NCBI RefSeq assembly: GCF_027587175.1
Contig: NZ_JAPCID010000010.1
Location: forward strand, 105,544-169,543
Direction of reading: 5' to 3'
From: Solirubrobacter deserti
GTDB lineage: Bacteria; Actinomycetota; Thermoleophilia; Solirubrobacterales; Solirubrobacteraceae
DNA length: 64,000 nt
In this document: piece by piece, positions 17,446 to 27,134 of the stretch
How the letters are laid out: every line of letters starts with the position of its first letter
How positions within the stretch are numbered: position 1 is the stretch's first letter
The notes under the pieces: model-generated
Database searches by the model: none
Told to the model about the DNA's origin: nothing
What the model saw: only the letters and a program-made list of their open reading frames with translations
Translations under genes and position numbers: made by a program

Positions 17446-19965
17446 TTGTTGGAACGTGACGCACCGCTCGGCGCGCTGTTGGGCGCGCTGAGCCGTGCAC
17501 AGGCCGGGCACGGCTCGACCGCGCTGATCTCGGGCGAGGCGGGGATCGGCAAGACGTCGCTCGTGCGAGCGTTCGTCGGGGAGGCCCGGGCGCGCCTGCT
17601 GTGGGCCGCGTGCGACGACCTCGTCACGCCGCGGACGCTCGGCCCCCTGTGGGACGCGGCTCCGTCCGGCGGGCCGCTGGAGGCCGCGTTGCTCGAAGGT
17701 CGCGAGGTGTTCGGCGCGCTGATGGCCGAGCTCGCGGTCGAGCGGCCGACGGTGCTGGTGATCGAGGACGCGCACTGGGCCGACGACGCGACGATCGACG
17801 TGCTGGGCTACGCCGCGCGGCGAATGAGTTCGCTGGGCGCGCTGCTGGTGCTGACCGTGCGGGACGAGGGGCTGGTCGCCGGGCACCCGCTGCACCGGTT
17901 GCTGGGCGTGCTCGCGGGGGAGAGCGTGCACCGGCTCGAGCTCTCGCCGCTGTCGCGCGACGCGGTCGTGCGGCTCGTGAACGGCACGGGCCGCGACGCC
18001 GACGCGGTGCATTCGCTCACGCGCGGGAACCCGTTCTTCGTCGCGGAGGCGCTGGCGGCGGCGCCGGGCGAAGTGCCGGCGAGCGTCAAGGACGCGGTGC
18101 TCGCGCGGCTCGACGGCGTGTCGCCCGCGTGCCGGGAGGCGATCGAGCGGCTGAGCGTGATCCCGTCCGCGTTCCCCTCGACGCTGCTCGGCGTGCCGCT
18201 GGGCGTGCTGGCCGAGGCCGAGCGGGCCGGGCTGGTGGAGGCGCGCGAGGCCGGGATCGCGTTCCGGCACGAGCTCGCGCGGCGGGCGGTCGAGCAGTCG
18301 CTGCCCGAGCTGCGGCGGCGGCTGCTCAACGCGGAGGTGGTCGGCGCGTTGCGACTCGCCGGAGTGAGCGATCGCGCGCGGCTGCTGCACCACGCGGTCG
18401 CGGCGGGGGACGTCGCGACGCTGCTCGCCGAAGGGCCGGAGGCGGCGCGCGAGGCGGCGCGCGCCGGCTCGCACCGGCAGGCGCTGGCGCACTATGAGGC
18501 GGTCATCGAGCACCTGGCCGGGCTGGAGGAGCGGGCGCGGGCCGACGTGCTGCACGGCTACGCGTGGGAGCTTTACAACGCGGCGCGGTTCATCGAGGCC
18601 GTCGAGGCCGGTCGCGCGGCGCTGGGCCTGTACGAGACGTTGGGCGATCCCGAGGCGCTCGGGTTGTGCCTGGCGCGCCTGTCGCGGCTGCTGCTGATGG
18701 CGGGCGAGACCGACGAGGCGTTCGCGGCGGCCGAGCGGTCCGTCCGGCTGCTCGGCGACCACGCCGGGGCGGTCCTGTACCTGGGCGCGATCTACGCGCT
18801 GACCGCGCAGGCGTCGGAGGCGATGCCCGTGCTCGAGCGCGCGGACCGGCTCGCGGTGCAGAGCGGGCGGGCCGACCTGGCGGCGCTGTGCCTGAACTAC
18901 CTCGCGATGGCGCGCGTGGAGGCGGGGGAGATCGACGCCGGCCTGGAGACGATGCGCTCCAGCATCGCGCTGGCCCGCGCGGGCGAGCACTTCGAGGCGC
19001 TCGCCCGCGGCTACGTGAACCACGTCGAGCTGCTCGCGCGCGTGGGCCGCTTCGACGAGCTGGTCGCGGAGATCGACGCCGGACTCGAGTTCACCCGCGA
19101 CCACGGCTTCTGGTCGCACGCCTACAACCTCGACGTGCACCGCATGGTGCTGCTGCTGCGCCGGGGCGAGTGGGACGCGGCGGAGGCGGGCCTGCGCGAG
19201 CTGGTGTCCGCCGCCGGCGGGGACACGGGGTACCTGTACGCCTACTCCGTGCCCTGGCTCGGCCGGTTGCTGGCGCGGCGGGGCGACCCCTCGGCCGCGG
19301 CGCTGCTGAGGGAGGCATGGGAACGCGCGAAACGGGCGCGCACGCTGGTGGGCGTCGCCTACGCGGGCCTGGCCCGGGCCGAGTGGGCCTGGCTGGCCGA
19401 GGACGCCGCGGCCGCGCGCGAGGTCGCCGACGAGCTGCTCCCGCGCCTGTCGCACCCCGGTGGCGCCTGGTTCCGTGGCGAGCTCCTGCGCTACCTCACC
19501 CGGGCCGGCGTCCAGATCCCCAGCGCGACGGACGTGCCCGCGGCGTGGGCGGCCGGCCTCGCCGGGGAGTGGCGGACCGCCGCCTCGCTCTGGCGTCGCG
19601 CCGGCGATCCGTACGAGTGCGCGCTCGAGCTCGCGTTGAGCGGCGAACCGGACGCGATCGCGGAGGGTCTCGAAATCCTCGACCGGCTCGGCGCCACGCC
19701 GGCCGCCGAGCTCGCCCGCGCCGGCCTGCGCGAGCGCGGCGCGCGGGTCCCGCGCGGGCCCAACGCGGCCACGCGGGGCAACCCCGCCGGGCTCACCGAG
19801 CGCCAGCTGGCCGTGCTCGCGCTCGTGCGCGAAGGCCTCACCAACGCCGAGATCGCCGAGCAGCTCGTGCTCTCGGTGCGGACGGTCGACCACCACGTGG
19901 CGGCGATCCTGTCCAAGCTCGGGGTCAAGTCCCGCCACGAGGCCGCGGCGATCGAGCTCGACTAG
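17446..19965 (+). CDS. Large AAA-ATPase LuxR-family transcriptional regulator (LAL/MalT-like)
   Basis: About 839 residues. An N-terminal STAND/AAA ATPase begins [18 protein letters not shown], the usual family opening, with Walker [11 protein letters not shown] near residue 30 and Walker [13 protein letters not shown] near 105. The middle is a tetratricopeptide-like helical region ([20 protein letters not shown] type repeats), and the C-terminus is a LuxR HTH ([20 protein letters not shown], then [20 protein letters not shown]). It should bind DNA when an unknown inducer and ATP promote oligomerisation. The TTG at 17446 (or 17449) is preferred over the ATG at 17416 or GTG at 17434, since both of those lie inside the 16-bp terminator stem. 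Its target genes are unknown; the nearest downstream gene is the PGPGW membrane protein. Confidence 0.85.
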   Translation: MLERDAPLGALLGALSRAQAGHGSTALISGEAGIGKTSLVRAFVGEARARLLWAACDDLVTPRTLGPLWDAAPSGGPLEAALLEGREVFGALMAELAVERPTVLVIEDAHWADDATIDVLGYAARRMSSLGALLVLTVRDEGLVAGHPLHRLLGVLAGESVHRLELSPLSRDAVVRLVNGTGRDADAVHSLTRGNPFFVAEALAAAPGEVPASVKDAVLARLDGVSPACREAIERLSVIPSAFPSTLLGVPLGVLAEAERAGLVEAREAGIAFRHELARRAVEQSLPELRRRLLNAEVVGALRLAGVSDRARLLHHAVAAGDVATLLAEGPEAAREAARAGSHRQALAHYEAVIEHLAGLEERARADVLHGYAWELYNAARFIEAVEAGRAALGLYETLGDPEALGLCLARLSRLLLMAGETDEAFAAAERSVRLLGDHAGAVLYLGAIYALTAQASEAMPVLERADRLAVQSGRADLAALCLNYLAMARVEAGEIDAGLETMRSSIALARAGEHFEALARGYVNHVELLARVGRFDELVAEIDAGLEFTRDHGFWSHAYNLDVHRMVLLLRRGEWDAAEAGLRELVSAAGGDTGYLYAYSVPWLGRLLARRGDPSAAALLREAWERAKRARTLVGVAYAGLARAEWAWLAEDAAAAREVADELLPRLSHPGGAWFRGELLRYLTRAGVQIPSATDVPAAWAAGLAGEWRTAASLWRRAGDPYECALELALSGEPDAIAEGLEILDRLGATPAAELARAGLRERGARVPRGPNAATRGNPAGLTERQLAVLALVREGLTNAEIAEQLVLSVRTVDHHVAAILSKLGVKSRHEAAAIELD

Positions 19966-20023
19966 CGGCGCTCGCGCGCGCCATGTCCGACGGCGCTCCT
20001 CGATCGTTGGGTAGGTCTTGACC

Positions 20024-20476
20024 ATGCCCGTCTCACCTCAGCCCGTCCAGAAGCGTCGCCGCGACCGGGGCTCCGCCGCCGCCGACGGCCTCGGACAGCC
20101 GGCTGAAGTGCCGAAGGGCGGGTGGCGCGACCGCGTGCGCTCGAAGCCGGGCGTCGGTCAGGCCTACCGCGTCGGCGTGTTCGTGCTCGGGCTGCTGTGC
20201 ATCATCGCGGGCTTCGCGCTGGCGGTCCTTCCGGGGCCGTTGACGATTCCGCCGGTGCTGCTCGGACTGTGGATCTGGTCGACCGAGTTTCGCTTCGCCC
20301 GGCGGTTCTTCGACTCCTTCAAGGACAAGGCCCAGAACGCATGGGACCACGCCAAACAGCACCCGGCCAGCTCGGCCGCGATCACCGTCGGCGGTCTCGC
20401 GGCGGCCGGCGTGGCGATGTGGGCCGTCGCGCACTTCGACCTGGTGGCCAAGGGCAAGGACACCATCGGTCTCTGA
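20024..20476 (+). CDS. PGPGW-type small transmembrane protein
   Basis: About 150 residues. A disordered polar N-terminus (QKRRRDRGSAAADGLGQPAE) is followed by a membrane hairpin with the family signature around AGFALAVLPGPLTIPPVLLG and LWIWSTEFRFARRFFDSFKD. A third hydrophobic segment, AAITVGGLAAAGVAMWAVAH, is near the C-terminus. It is an inner membrane protein of unknown function common in actinobacteria. ATG at 20024 is chosen over the TTG two codons earlier. Confidence 0.72.
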   Translation: MPVSPQPVQKRRRDRGSAAADGLGQPAEVPKGGWRDRVRSKPGVGQAYRVGVFVLGLLCIIAGFALAVLPGPLTIPPVLLGLWIWSTEFRFARRFFDSFKDKAQNAWDHAKQHPASSAAITVGGLAAAGVAMWAVAHFDLVAKGKDTIGL

Positions 20477-20662
20477 CGGGCCCTCCGGTCGGCGGGCCAC
20501 AGCGCGCCGGGGACCCCTCGGTGTGTCACACGGGCGCGGCTACCGCGAAGTCCTGAGTGATGCGTGAACCGAGAACCGACGAGGACCTGGTTCGCGGCGG
20601 TGCTGGTCGACATCGACCGGTATGACCCCGCGCGGGAGCACGCTGCACGAGTTCACGTTCAC

Positions 20663-20689
20663 GCCTAACGCTCAACTCGAGCGTCAGGC
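20663..20689 (+). repeat. Imperfect 11-bp stem hairpin
   Basis: GCCT at 20663-20666 pairs with AGGC at 20686-20689; ACGCTC at 20668-20673 pairs with GAGCGT at 20679-20684; a single A/C mismatch separates the two parts; the loop is AACTC. A 27-base structure like this in an intergenic region might be a terminator, an operator or part of a structured leader. Confidence 0.5.
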
Positions 20690-20697
20690 ATGACGGA

Positions 20698-20719
20698 GTG
20701 CGGGTAGAGGTACCCGCAC
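20698..20719 (+). repeat. Perfect 9-bp stem, 4-base-loop hairpin
   Basis: GTGCGGGTA at 20698-20706 pairs perfectly with TACCCGCAC at 20711-20719 around GAGG. It lies 9 bases after the previous hairpin and 80 bases before the operon's first ATG. The last three bases of the right arm can also belong to a competing pairing (20717-20723 with 20746-20752), the geometry of a two-state leader. Confidence 0.5.
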
Positions 20720-20799
20720 CCCAACGGGTTCGGTGAGGCAATTACTGGGGTGGTCCTCCATTGCCCCGTCCGGCGGCGTGAGCGAGGTTGGCTGCAGAC

Positions 20800-23700
20800 A
20801 TGGCCAAGCTCCTTCGCTCACTCGCCGCCGGGCTCGTCCTGGCGGCTCTGATCCCGGCCGTCGCGCATGGTGCTGCGCGGCCTGGTCCATTGATCTACGC
20901 CACGGATGGCGGGCAACTCGTCTCACTGCCGCCGACGCCGAACGCCACCCCCTTCCCGATTCTCGAGACGGGCGCCTACAAGCACGCGACCCCCGACGTG
21001 TCGCCGGACGGCAAGACCGTCCTGTTCGTCGCGTCCGACTACCGCATCGCCCGCATCCCGATCGCGGGCGGCGAGCCCGAGACGCTCTACCGCCCGACGG
21101 GCGACGTCTCCTACACCGACACTCCGGTGTGGCGGCCGGACGGCAAGGCCTACGCCTTCGTCCGCTTCACCGGCACGCGCCACGAGATCGTGGTCCGCAC
21201 GCTCAGCAACGAGCAGTCGGAGATCCCGTTCCCGAGCGGCGGTTACGGCGCGCGCCTCGCGTGGAACCCGAACGGCGCCGAGCTGGCCGTCTCCTGGACC
21301 CAGGGCTCGGACGAGCGCATGTCGCTGGTCGACGTCGACAGCGGTGTCTTCAGCCCGCTGCGCCCGCAGGACCAGAGCAACCAGTACATCACCAACACCG
21401 ACCCGGACTTCTCCCCGGACGGCAAGTCGGTCGTGTTCCGCCAGTTCGAGTACCGGCCGGAGACCACGGACGGCATCTACCGCATCCGCACGATGCCGGT
21501 CGAGGCCGGCGGCCTGCCGGATCGCGTAGTCGCGGCGACTCAAGGCGAGTACCCGCGCGGCCCGGTGTTCTCGCCGGACGGCAAGCGGATCGCCTACCTG
21601 CAGTCCGGCAGCCGTCCGGGCGAGGGCACCCCGGGCACGGACACGATCGTCGTGGGCGTCGACGGCTCGGGCAGCACGGTCCTCCAGCGCACCTACAGCC
21701 CGGAGTCGCCGGCGACGGCGGCGCTGGACTGGGCGAGCGCCTCCGAGCCGTCCAGCGAGGGCCGCGTCTTCTTCCAGCGTGGAGGCCAGATCTTCCGTGT
21801 CAACGCCGACGGCAGCGGGGAGACGCCGCTCGCCGCCGGCGACGAGGTGTCCGTGTCGGCCGACGGCACGCGCATCGCCTACGTCGTCGACGGCGACGTC
21901 TACACGGCCACGCCGAGCGGCCTGGGCACGCGCCGCGTGACCACGACCGGCGCGCAGGAGTGGTACCCGGCGATGAGCCCGGACGGCACCAAGGTCGCGT
22001 TCTCGCGCGTCGACGAGTTCGGCAGCTGGAACCTGTGGACCGCGAACGCCGACGGCTCCGGCGGCGAGCAGCTGGTCGCCATGACCGGCGGACGCAACCA
22101 GGACGCCGCGTGGTCGCCGGACGGCACGCGGATCGCGTTCGCGTCGGTCGGCCGCGGTGCCCCGGCCCTGCGGATCGTCAACGCGGACGGCACCGACGAG
22201 ACCGACCTGCGCACTCCCGGCCGCTACCCCGCATGGTCGCCCGACGGCGAGCAGCTGCTCTACACGGACGCGGCCAGCGACTACACGGCGCAGATCTTCG
22301 CGACGACGCCGTCGATCGGAGGTCTGCGCCGGCAGCTGACCACGGATCCCCGCGGCGCCCGCCGCGCGTCCTTCGCGCCGGACGGCAGCGCGTTCGTCTA
22401 CCAGAGCGACGGCGGCGGCCTGTTCAAGGCCTTCGTGGACGGCACCGGCGTGACCCGGCTCACGAGCGACAGCGACCAGGAGCCCGCCTGGGGCCCGCTG
22501 CCGCAGCCGCCCAAGGCCACGCTCGCTCACCTGACCGTCGGCGAGGGCGCCTCGGCGACCGCCACGGTCACGCTCAACAAGGTCTCCGAGGAGGACGCCG
22601 TCGTCCGCGTCGTCTCCACGCCCGGGACCGCGACGGCGGACGACTTCCCGGCGATCGACCGTGAGGTCACCGTCCCGGCGGGCCAGCTGACCGCGACCTT
22701 CACCGTCGCCACCACGCAGGACACCACGGACGAGCCGGACGAGACGTTCCAGCTCGCGCTGACCGCCGTGAGCAACGCCACCGCCGGTCCCGCGGCGACC
22801 GTGACGGTCACCGACGACGACGCACCGCCGGCCCTCACCGTCACCGACGTGGGGATGGACGAGGGCGACCTCGGCTTCACCGATGCGACCTTCACCGTGC
22901 GGCTCAGCGCGCCGTCGGGCTGGACCGTGATCGCGCGCGCCGCGACCGTGAACGGCACCGCCGCCGCGCCGGGCGACTTCACCGCGGTCGACCAGACGCT
23001 GGTGTTCGAGCCGGGCGAGATCGTCAAGGAGGTCCGCGTCCGGGTCTTCGGCGACACCCAGCGCGAGCCCGACGAGGCGTTCGAACTCGCGTTCGACCAG
23101 CTCGAGCACGTGACCGGCCCGGCCCGCGCCGCCCGCGGCACGCTGCGCAACGACGACACCGACGGCGAGCTGCCCGACACCCGGATCGAGCGCGGCCCGG
23201 ACGGCCTGGGCAACGAGCCGGCGCCGACGTTCACGTTCATCGGTTCGGTCCCGAACGGAAGCTTCGAGTGCCGGATCGACGGCGGCGCCTGGTACGCGTG
23301 CACGACCCCGCACCGCACCCGCACGGTGATCGACGGTGAGCACCGCTTCGAGGTGCGCGCGCTCGACGGCGCCCTGGTCGACCCGGAGCCGGCGCGGCGG
23401 ACGTTCACGGTCGACACCGCCGCGCCGTCGACCATGATCGTGTCCGGCCCCAACGCGCTGACCAGCGATCGCAACCCGGTGTTCGTGCTCGCGTCCGACG
23501 ACGGCGACGCGACTTTCGAGTGCCGCCTCGACAGCAACGACTGGGGGCCGTGCGCCCCCTACGCGAACCTCGCGGACGGTGCGTATCGCTTCGCCGCCCG
23601 CGCCCGCGACCGCGCCGGCAACGTCGACGACACGCCCGCTACGCGGGCGTTCACGATCGACACGCTCGCGCCGGACACGGTGTTCACCGCGACACTGGCG

Positions 23701-24288
23701 TCCGCGCCGGTGCCGCCGGCCGGCATGGGCACGTCGACGTTCGCGGTCAGCGCGACCGGCGTCGCGTCGATGGGCGTCTCCTGCCCGGCGGACGCGCCGA
23801 GCGCGTGCGAGGGCCAGCTGGCGATCGACCGCGAGAGCGGGCGCGCGATGGCGGCGGCCGCGATCCCGCTCGCGTCCACGCGCTACTCGGTGGCACCCGG
23901 CCAGACCAAGCAGGTCGCGGTCACGCTGCCGGACGCCGCGCGCTGGGTGATCGAGCGCGAGGGCAAGATGGCCGCGGTCGTGCGGCTGGAGCCGCGCCGC
24001 GGCACCGCGACGCGACGCCCCGTCACGTTCAGGGCGTCGGCCAACCAGCCACGCTTCCTTGACGCGGGGCTCGACGTGAAGGTGTCCAAGGGCGTCGCGA
24101 AGCTGCGCGTGCGCTGCGCGAAGCCGTGCAAGGGGACGCTCACCGTCTCCGTCAAGGGCAAGCGGGTCGGCAAGGCCGCCATCCGCAACGGCGCCGTCAA
24201 GGTCCGCGTGAGCAAGCGCGGCACCGCGGTCGTCAAGTTCAAGACCAAGCGGGTCCCCGTGACCCTGATCTCCGGAGGGAACCGATGA
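20800..24288 (+). CDS. Exported TolB-like beta-propeller protein with Calx-beta and Ig-like domains
   Basis: 1162 residues. The signal peptide is MAKLLRSLAAGLVLAALIPA. Residues about 30-565 hold repeated PD40/WD40-like strands with the marker SPDGK or SPDGT (VSPDGKTVLF, FSPDGKSVVF, FSPDGKRIAY, MSPDGTKVAF, WSPDGTRIAF), a TolB-type propeller. Two Calx-beta domains follow (about 570-675 and 680-785; ending VTVTDDD and TLRNDD), then two Ig-like units with the pattern SFECRIDGGAW...C...DGEHRFEVRALD (about 790-960), and a basic beta-rich tail. These are adhesion or matrix-type domains, so a role at the cell surface or in secreted complexes is inferred. ATG 20800 is chosen over a TTG four codons upstream. 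It is coupled by ATGA to the next gene. Confidence 0.82.
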   Translation: MAKLLRSLAAGLVLAALIPAVAHGAARPGPLIYATDGGQLVSLPPTPNATPFPILETGAYKHATPDVSPDGKTVLFVASDYRIARIPIAGGEPETLYRPTGDVSYTDTPVWRPDGKAYAFVRFTGTRHEIVVRTLSNEQSEIPFPSGGYGARLAWNPNGAELAVSWTQGSDERMSLVDVDSGVFSPLRPQDQSNQYITNTDPDFSPDGKSVVFRQFEYRPETTDGIYRIRTMPVEAGGLPDRVVAATQGEYPRGPVFSPDGKRIAYLQSGSRPGEGTPGTDTIVVGVDGSGSTVLQRTYSPESPATAALDWASASEPSSEGRVFFQRGGQIFRVNADGSGETPLAAGDEVSVSADGTRIAYVVDGDVYTATPSGLGTRRVTTTGAQEWYPAMSPDGTKVAFSRVDEFGSWNLWTANADGSGGEQLVAMTGGRNQDAAWSPDGTRIAFASVGRGAPALRIVNADGTDETDLRTPGRYPAWSPDGEQLLYTDAASDYTAQIFATTPSIGGLRRQLTTDPRGARRASFAPDGSAFVYQSDGGGLFKAFVDGTGVTRLTSDSDQEPAWGPLPQPPKATLAHLTVGEGASATATVTLNKVSEEDAVVRVVSTPGTATADDFPAIDREVTVPAGQLTATFTVATTQDTTDEPDETFQLALTAVSNATAGPAATVTVTDDDAPPALTVTDVGMDEGDLGFTDATFTVRLSAPSGWTVIARAATVNGTAAAPGDFTAVDQTLVFEPGEIVKEVRVRVFGDTQREPDEAFELAFDQLEHVTGPARAARGTLRNDDTDGELPDTRIERGPDGLGNEPAPTFTFIGSVPNGSFECRIDGGAWYACTTPHRTRTVIDGEHRFEVRALDGALVDPEPARRTFTVDTAAPSTMIVSGPNALTSDRNPVFVLASDDGDATFECRLDSNDWGPCAPYANLADGAYRFAARARDRAGNVDDTPATRAFTIDTLAPDTVFTATLASAPVPPAGMGTSTFAVSATGVASMGVSCPADAPSACEGQLAIDRESGRAMAAAAIPLASTRYSVAPGQTKQVAVTLPDAARWVIEREGKMAAVVRLEPRRGTATRRPVTFRASANQPRFLDAGLDVKVSKGVAKLRVRCAKPCKGTLTVSVKGKRVGKAAIRNGAVKVRVSKRGTAVVKFKTKRVPVTLISGGNR

Positions 24289-27134
24289 TCGTGGCCATGC
24301 TGGCCGCCCTGGCGCTCGCTGGGCCGAGCGGCCCGACGAACGACAACACGCCCACGTTCACGTGGGAAGGCACCGGCGCGACCTGTGCGGTCGACGGCGC
24401 CGACCCCACCCCGTGCAGCTCGCCGGTGACCCTCCCGCCGCTCGTCGACGGCCCGCACAGCTTCGAGGTGACCGCGGGTGGCGAGCGCGAGGCGCGCACG
24501 TTCCGGGTCGACACCGTCGCCCCGGAGCTCACGGTCGACGGCCCGAGCTTCACCGCCGAGGACGGCGCGGACACCACGTGCGCGGTCGGTGACGCGCCCG
24601 CCACGCCGTGCACGTCGCCGTGGAGCCCGAACCTCCCGAACGGCTCGCACGCGCTGCACGTGACCGCCACCGACGCGGCCGGCAACGCGACCACCCGCAC
24701 GCGGATGGTGCAGGTCAGCGTCAGCGACCCGGAGACGACGATCACCGCCGGGCCGAGCGGCGACACCGAGGACGCCCAGCCGCTGTTCGCGTTCGCGGGC
24801 GGCGCGTCCTACGTCTGCACGCTCGACGGCGTCGCGGTGGAGTGCGGCCCGAGCTTCCAGACGCCCGCGCTGAACGCCGGCGAGCACACGCTCACGGTCG
24901 CCGCGCGCGACGCCGCCGGCAACGTCGACCCGACGCCCGCGCAGCGCACGTTCCGCGTGGTCGCGTGCCAGACCGGCGTGACGCTCGGCGCGGTCAAGAT
25001 CGCCGCCAAGTGCCTGGCCGACGACGGCACAGGCACGCTCGTCACCTCCGGCGCCATCAAGCTCAACGGCATCACGCTCAACCCGGAGCGCCAGGTGCGG
25101 ATCACGCCCGAGACGCGCCGCATCCGCATCCCGGGCGTGCAGCTCAAGCTCGGCACGATCGTGCTCTTCCGCGGCAACCTGGACTTCACCGTCCCCGCGG
25201 AGGCCAAGTTCCGCCTGGCCACGATCGACCTCACCAACCACACGCGCACGGACGAAGGCGGCGACTCCGAGGCCGCGCTCGACCTCGAGGGCTCCGACGA
25301 CTCCAACGTCGCCGGCTTCCCGCTCAAGGGCCTGGCCACGCTCGACCTCGACAACGGCGCCACCGTCCTGGACGCGAACATCGAGCTGCCGGAGGTCTTC
25401 ACCGACGCCGAGGGCAAGGGCCTGACCGGCCACCTGAAGCTGAGCGCGGACAACGAGCAGGGCGTGCGGCTGGACGAGGCCAAGGTCACGGCGCCGCTGG
25501 CATTCATCGGCAAGCTGGAGCTGCACGACCTGTTCGTGTCCTTCACCGACAAGGGCACCGGCCCGGTCTCGTCGACCTGCAACACCGAGACGCCAGGCCT
25601 GCGCTGGGAGGGCGGCGCGTCGGCGATCGTCGTCCCGGTCCCGGGCAACCTGCGCCTGGAGGACGTCGGCGTGGGCTTCGCCGACGGCGCGCTCTCGCAC
25701 GCCGAGGCGACCTGGAAGCCGAGCGGCGACGGCGCCGCGCTGGGCGGCGGCGTGAAGGTCCAGAAGCTGTCCGTGTCGCTGTGCACGGGCCCGCCGCTGG
25801 TGCTCGCCGGCCGCGCGGCGCTGACCGCGCTCCCCGGCGCCGACGGCAAGCCGCGCCTGACGATCCCGGACGCCGGCCTGAAGTTCACGGCCGGTGACCC
25901 GTGGACCATTCGCGCCGAGGCGCCGCTGGCCAACCTCAACCTCGGCACCCCGATGGAGTTCAAGGACCTGTACGTGGCGGTCAACTCCGCGGGCGGCGTC
26001 GACTTCGGCGGCGGCGTGAGCTTCGCGCTCGATCTGAAGGGCAACGTCGTCGTCGGTGACCTCGAGGCCGCGCTCAGGGTCGACGCGTCGCTGAAGGGCT
26101 TCTTCGAGGGCTCGAAGTTCAATGCGGACCTGAAGGCGACCGGCTGCTTCGGCGGCACGCTGACGGTCGGCGCGCCGATCCCGTTCTCCGACATCTGCCC
26201 GCAGGTGGACGGCGTGATCTCGTCCACCGGCATCGCGGTCTGCGGCGGGCTGGTCGTCGGCGGCCACAACCTCGGGCGCATCGGCGCCGGCCTCAAGTGG
26301 GGCGGCCCGCTGGAGTTCATGGGCTCCGCGTGCGACGTCGGTCGCTGGCGCGTCGAGAAGAGTGCCGGCGCGGCCGCGATGGGTGAGCGCACGGTGCGCG
26401 TGCCGGCCGGCGAGCGCGCGGTGCTCGTGGCGGTCGAGGGCGCCGACCGCGCGCCGCAGGTGACGCTGAGCGGCCGCGGCACGTCGGTGACGACCGCGGC
26501 ACAGCCGACCGGCACGACGAAGACCGCGACGGCGGCGTCGTTCTCGAGCACCGCGCAGCGCACGACGTACATCGCGCTGCGCGCGCCGCGCGGTGGGCGC
26601 TACACGGTGCGCTCGAGCGAGCCGATCCGCAGCGTGAGCGCGGCGCCGCTGCTGGCGCCCGCGAAGGTGCGCGGGGCGCTGCGCGACGGCGTGCTCCGCT
26701 ACCGCACCGACCAGCCCGTGAAGCTGATCGAGCGCGGGCGCGGCGTCAACCGCGTGCTCGGCACGGTCACCGGCAAGGGCCTGATGCGCTTCACACCGGC
26801 GACCGGCCGCGGCGGGACCCGCCGCATCGAGGCGATCGTCGAGCGCAACGGCGAGCGCCGCACGCTCGCGACCTACACCGCGAAGGGCCGCGCCAAGCCG
26901 GCGAAGCCGTCGAAGGTGTCCGTCAAGCACAACGTCATCCGCTGGAGCGGCAAGTCCCAGCGCTACGGCGTCCGCGTCTCGGTCTCGGACGGCCGCGACC
27001 TCTTCTTCCTCACCCGCGGGCGCACGCTGCGCGTCCCCGGGATCGACCGCCGCGCGGTGAGCGTGCGCGTCGTCGGCCTGCGCGCCGACAACACGCACGG
27101 CCCGGCCGGCACGGCACGGAGCCCGAAGCGATGA
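24285..27134 (+). CDS. Large exported Ig-like repeat protein (paralogue A)
   Basis: 949 residues from the ATG overlapping the preceding stop. A short signal sequence (MIVAMLAALALAGPSG) is followed by three Ig-like units with two cysteines each (for example CAVDGADPTPC, CAVGDAPATPC, CTLDGVAVEC) linked by HSFEV or HTLTV strands. From about residue 225 (CQTGVTLGAVKIAAKCLADD) there is a long beta-rich region with a repeated Gly/Asp alternation and isolated cysteine pairs, then a C-terminal portion from about 690 whose last 250 residues resemble those of the next gene (KLIERGRGVNRVLGTVTGKG against FVERGLHTARALGTARAGKH). No enzyme motif is seen. It looks structural: a beta-solenoid or filament-like exported protein. 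Confidence 0.7.
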   Translation: MIVAMLAALALAGPSGPTNDNTPTFTWEGTGATCAVDGADPTPCSSPVTLPPLVDGPHSFEVTAGGEREARTFRVDTVAPELTVDGPSFTAEDGADTTCAVGDAPATPCTSPWSPNLPNGSHALHVTATDAAGNATTRTRMVQVSVSDPETTITAGPSGDTEDAQPLFAFAGGASYVCTLDGVAVECGPSFQTPALNAGEHTLTVAARDAAGNVDPTPAQRTFRVVACQTGVTLGAVKIAAKCLADDGTGTLVTSGAIKLNGITLNPERQVRITPETRRIRIPGVQLKLGTIVLFRGNLDFTVPAEAKFRLATIDLTNHTRTDEGGDSEAALDLEGSDDSNVAGFPLKGLATLDLDNGATVLDANIELPEVFTDAEGKGLTGHLKLSADNEQGVRLDEAKVTAPLAFIGKLELHDLFVSFTDKGTGPVSSTCNTETPGLRWEGGASAIVVPVPGNLRLEDVGVGFADGALSHAEATWKPSGDGAALGGGVKVQKLSVSLCTGPPLVLAGRAALTALPGADGKPRLTIPDAGLKFTAGDPWTIRAEAPLANLNLGTPMEFKDLYVAVNSAGGVDFGGGVSFALDLKGNVVVGDLEAALRVDASLKGFFEGSKFNADLKATGCFGGTLTVGAPIPFSDICPQVDGVISSTGIAVCGGLVVGGHNLGRIGAGLKWGGPLEFMGSACDVGRWRVEKSAGAAAMGERTVRVPAGERAVLVAVEGADRAPQVTLSGRGTSVTTAAQPTGTTKTATAASFSSTAQRTTYIALRAPRGGRYTVRSSEPIRSVSAAPLLAPAKVRGALRDGVLRYRTDQPVKLIERGRGVNRVLGTVTGKGLMRFTPATGRGGTRRIEAIVERNGERRTLATYTAKGRAKPAKPSKVSVKHNVIRWSGKSQRYGVRVSVSDGRDLFFLTRGRTLRVPGIDRRAVSVRVVGLRADNTHGPAGTARSPKR

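Larger units (their letters stand above)
20477..20799. other. 323-bp intergenic region with stacked hairpins before the exported-protein operon
   Basis: No convincing gene is seen. It contains a 27-base hairpin (20663-20689), a perfect 9-bp hairpin (20698-20719) and an alternative long-range pairing of CACCCCA (20717-20723) with TGGGGTG (20746-20752) that shares bases with the second hairpin. A GGCCC/GGGCC pair (20479-20483 and 20494-20498) just after the PGPGW stop might be a weak terminator. The promoter of the four-gene operon must lie here. Confidence 0.5.

Noticed and set aside
20684..20760. tRNA-like sequence on either strand, with GGTTCG and CCTCTACCCGCAC stretches
   Set aside because: No 7-bp acceptor stem, no proper anticodon arm and no T-loop; the matching bases are the perfect 9-bp hairpin instead.
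20923..23343. 806-codon minus-strand open frame opposite the propeller gene, and a similar one at 23883-27098
   Set aside because: Same GC-skew effect: low-complexity protein, no start signal, opposite to well-formed domains.
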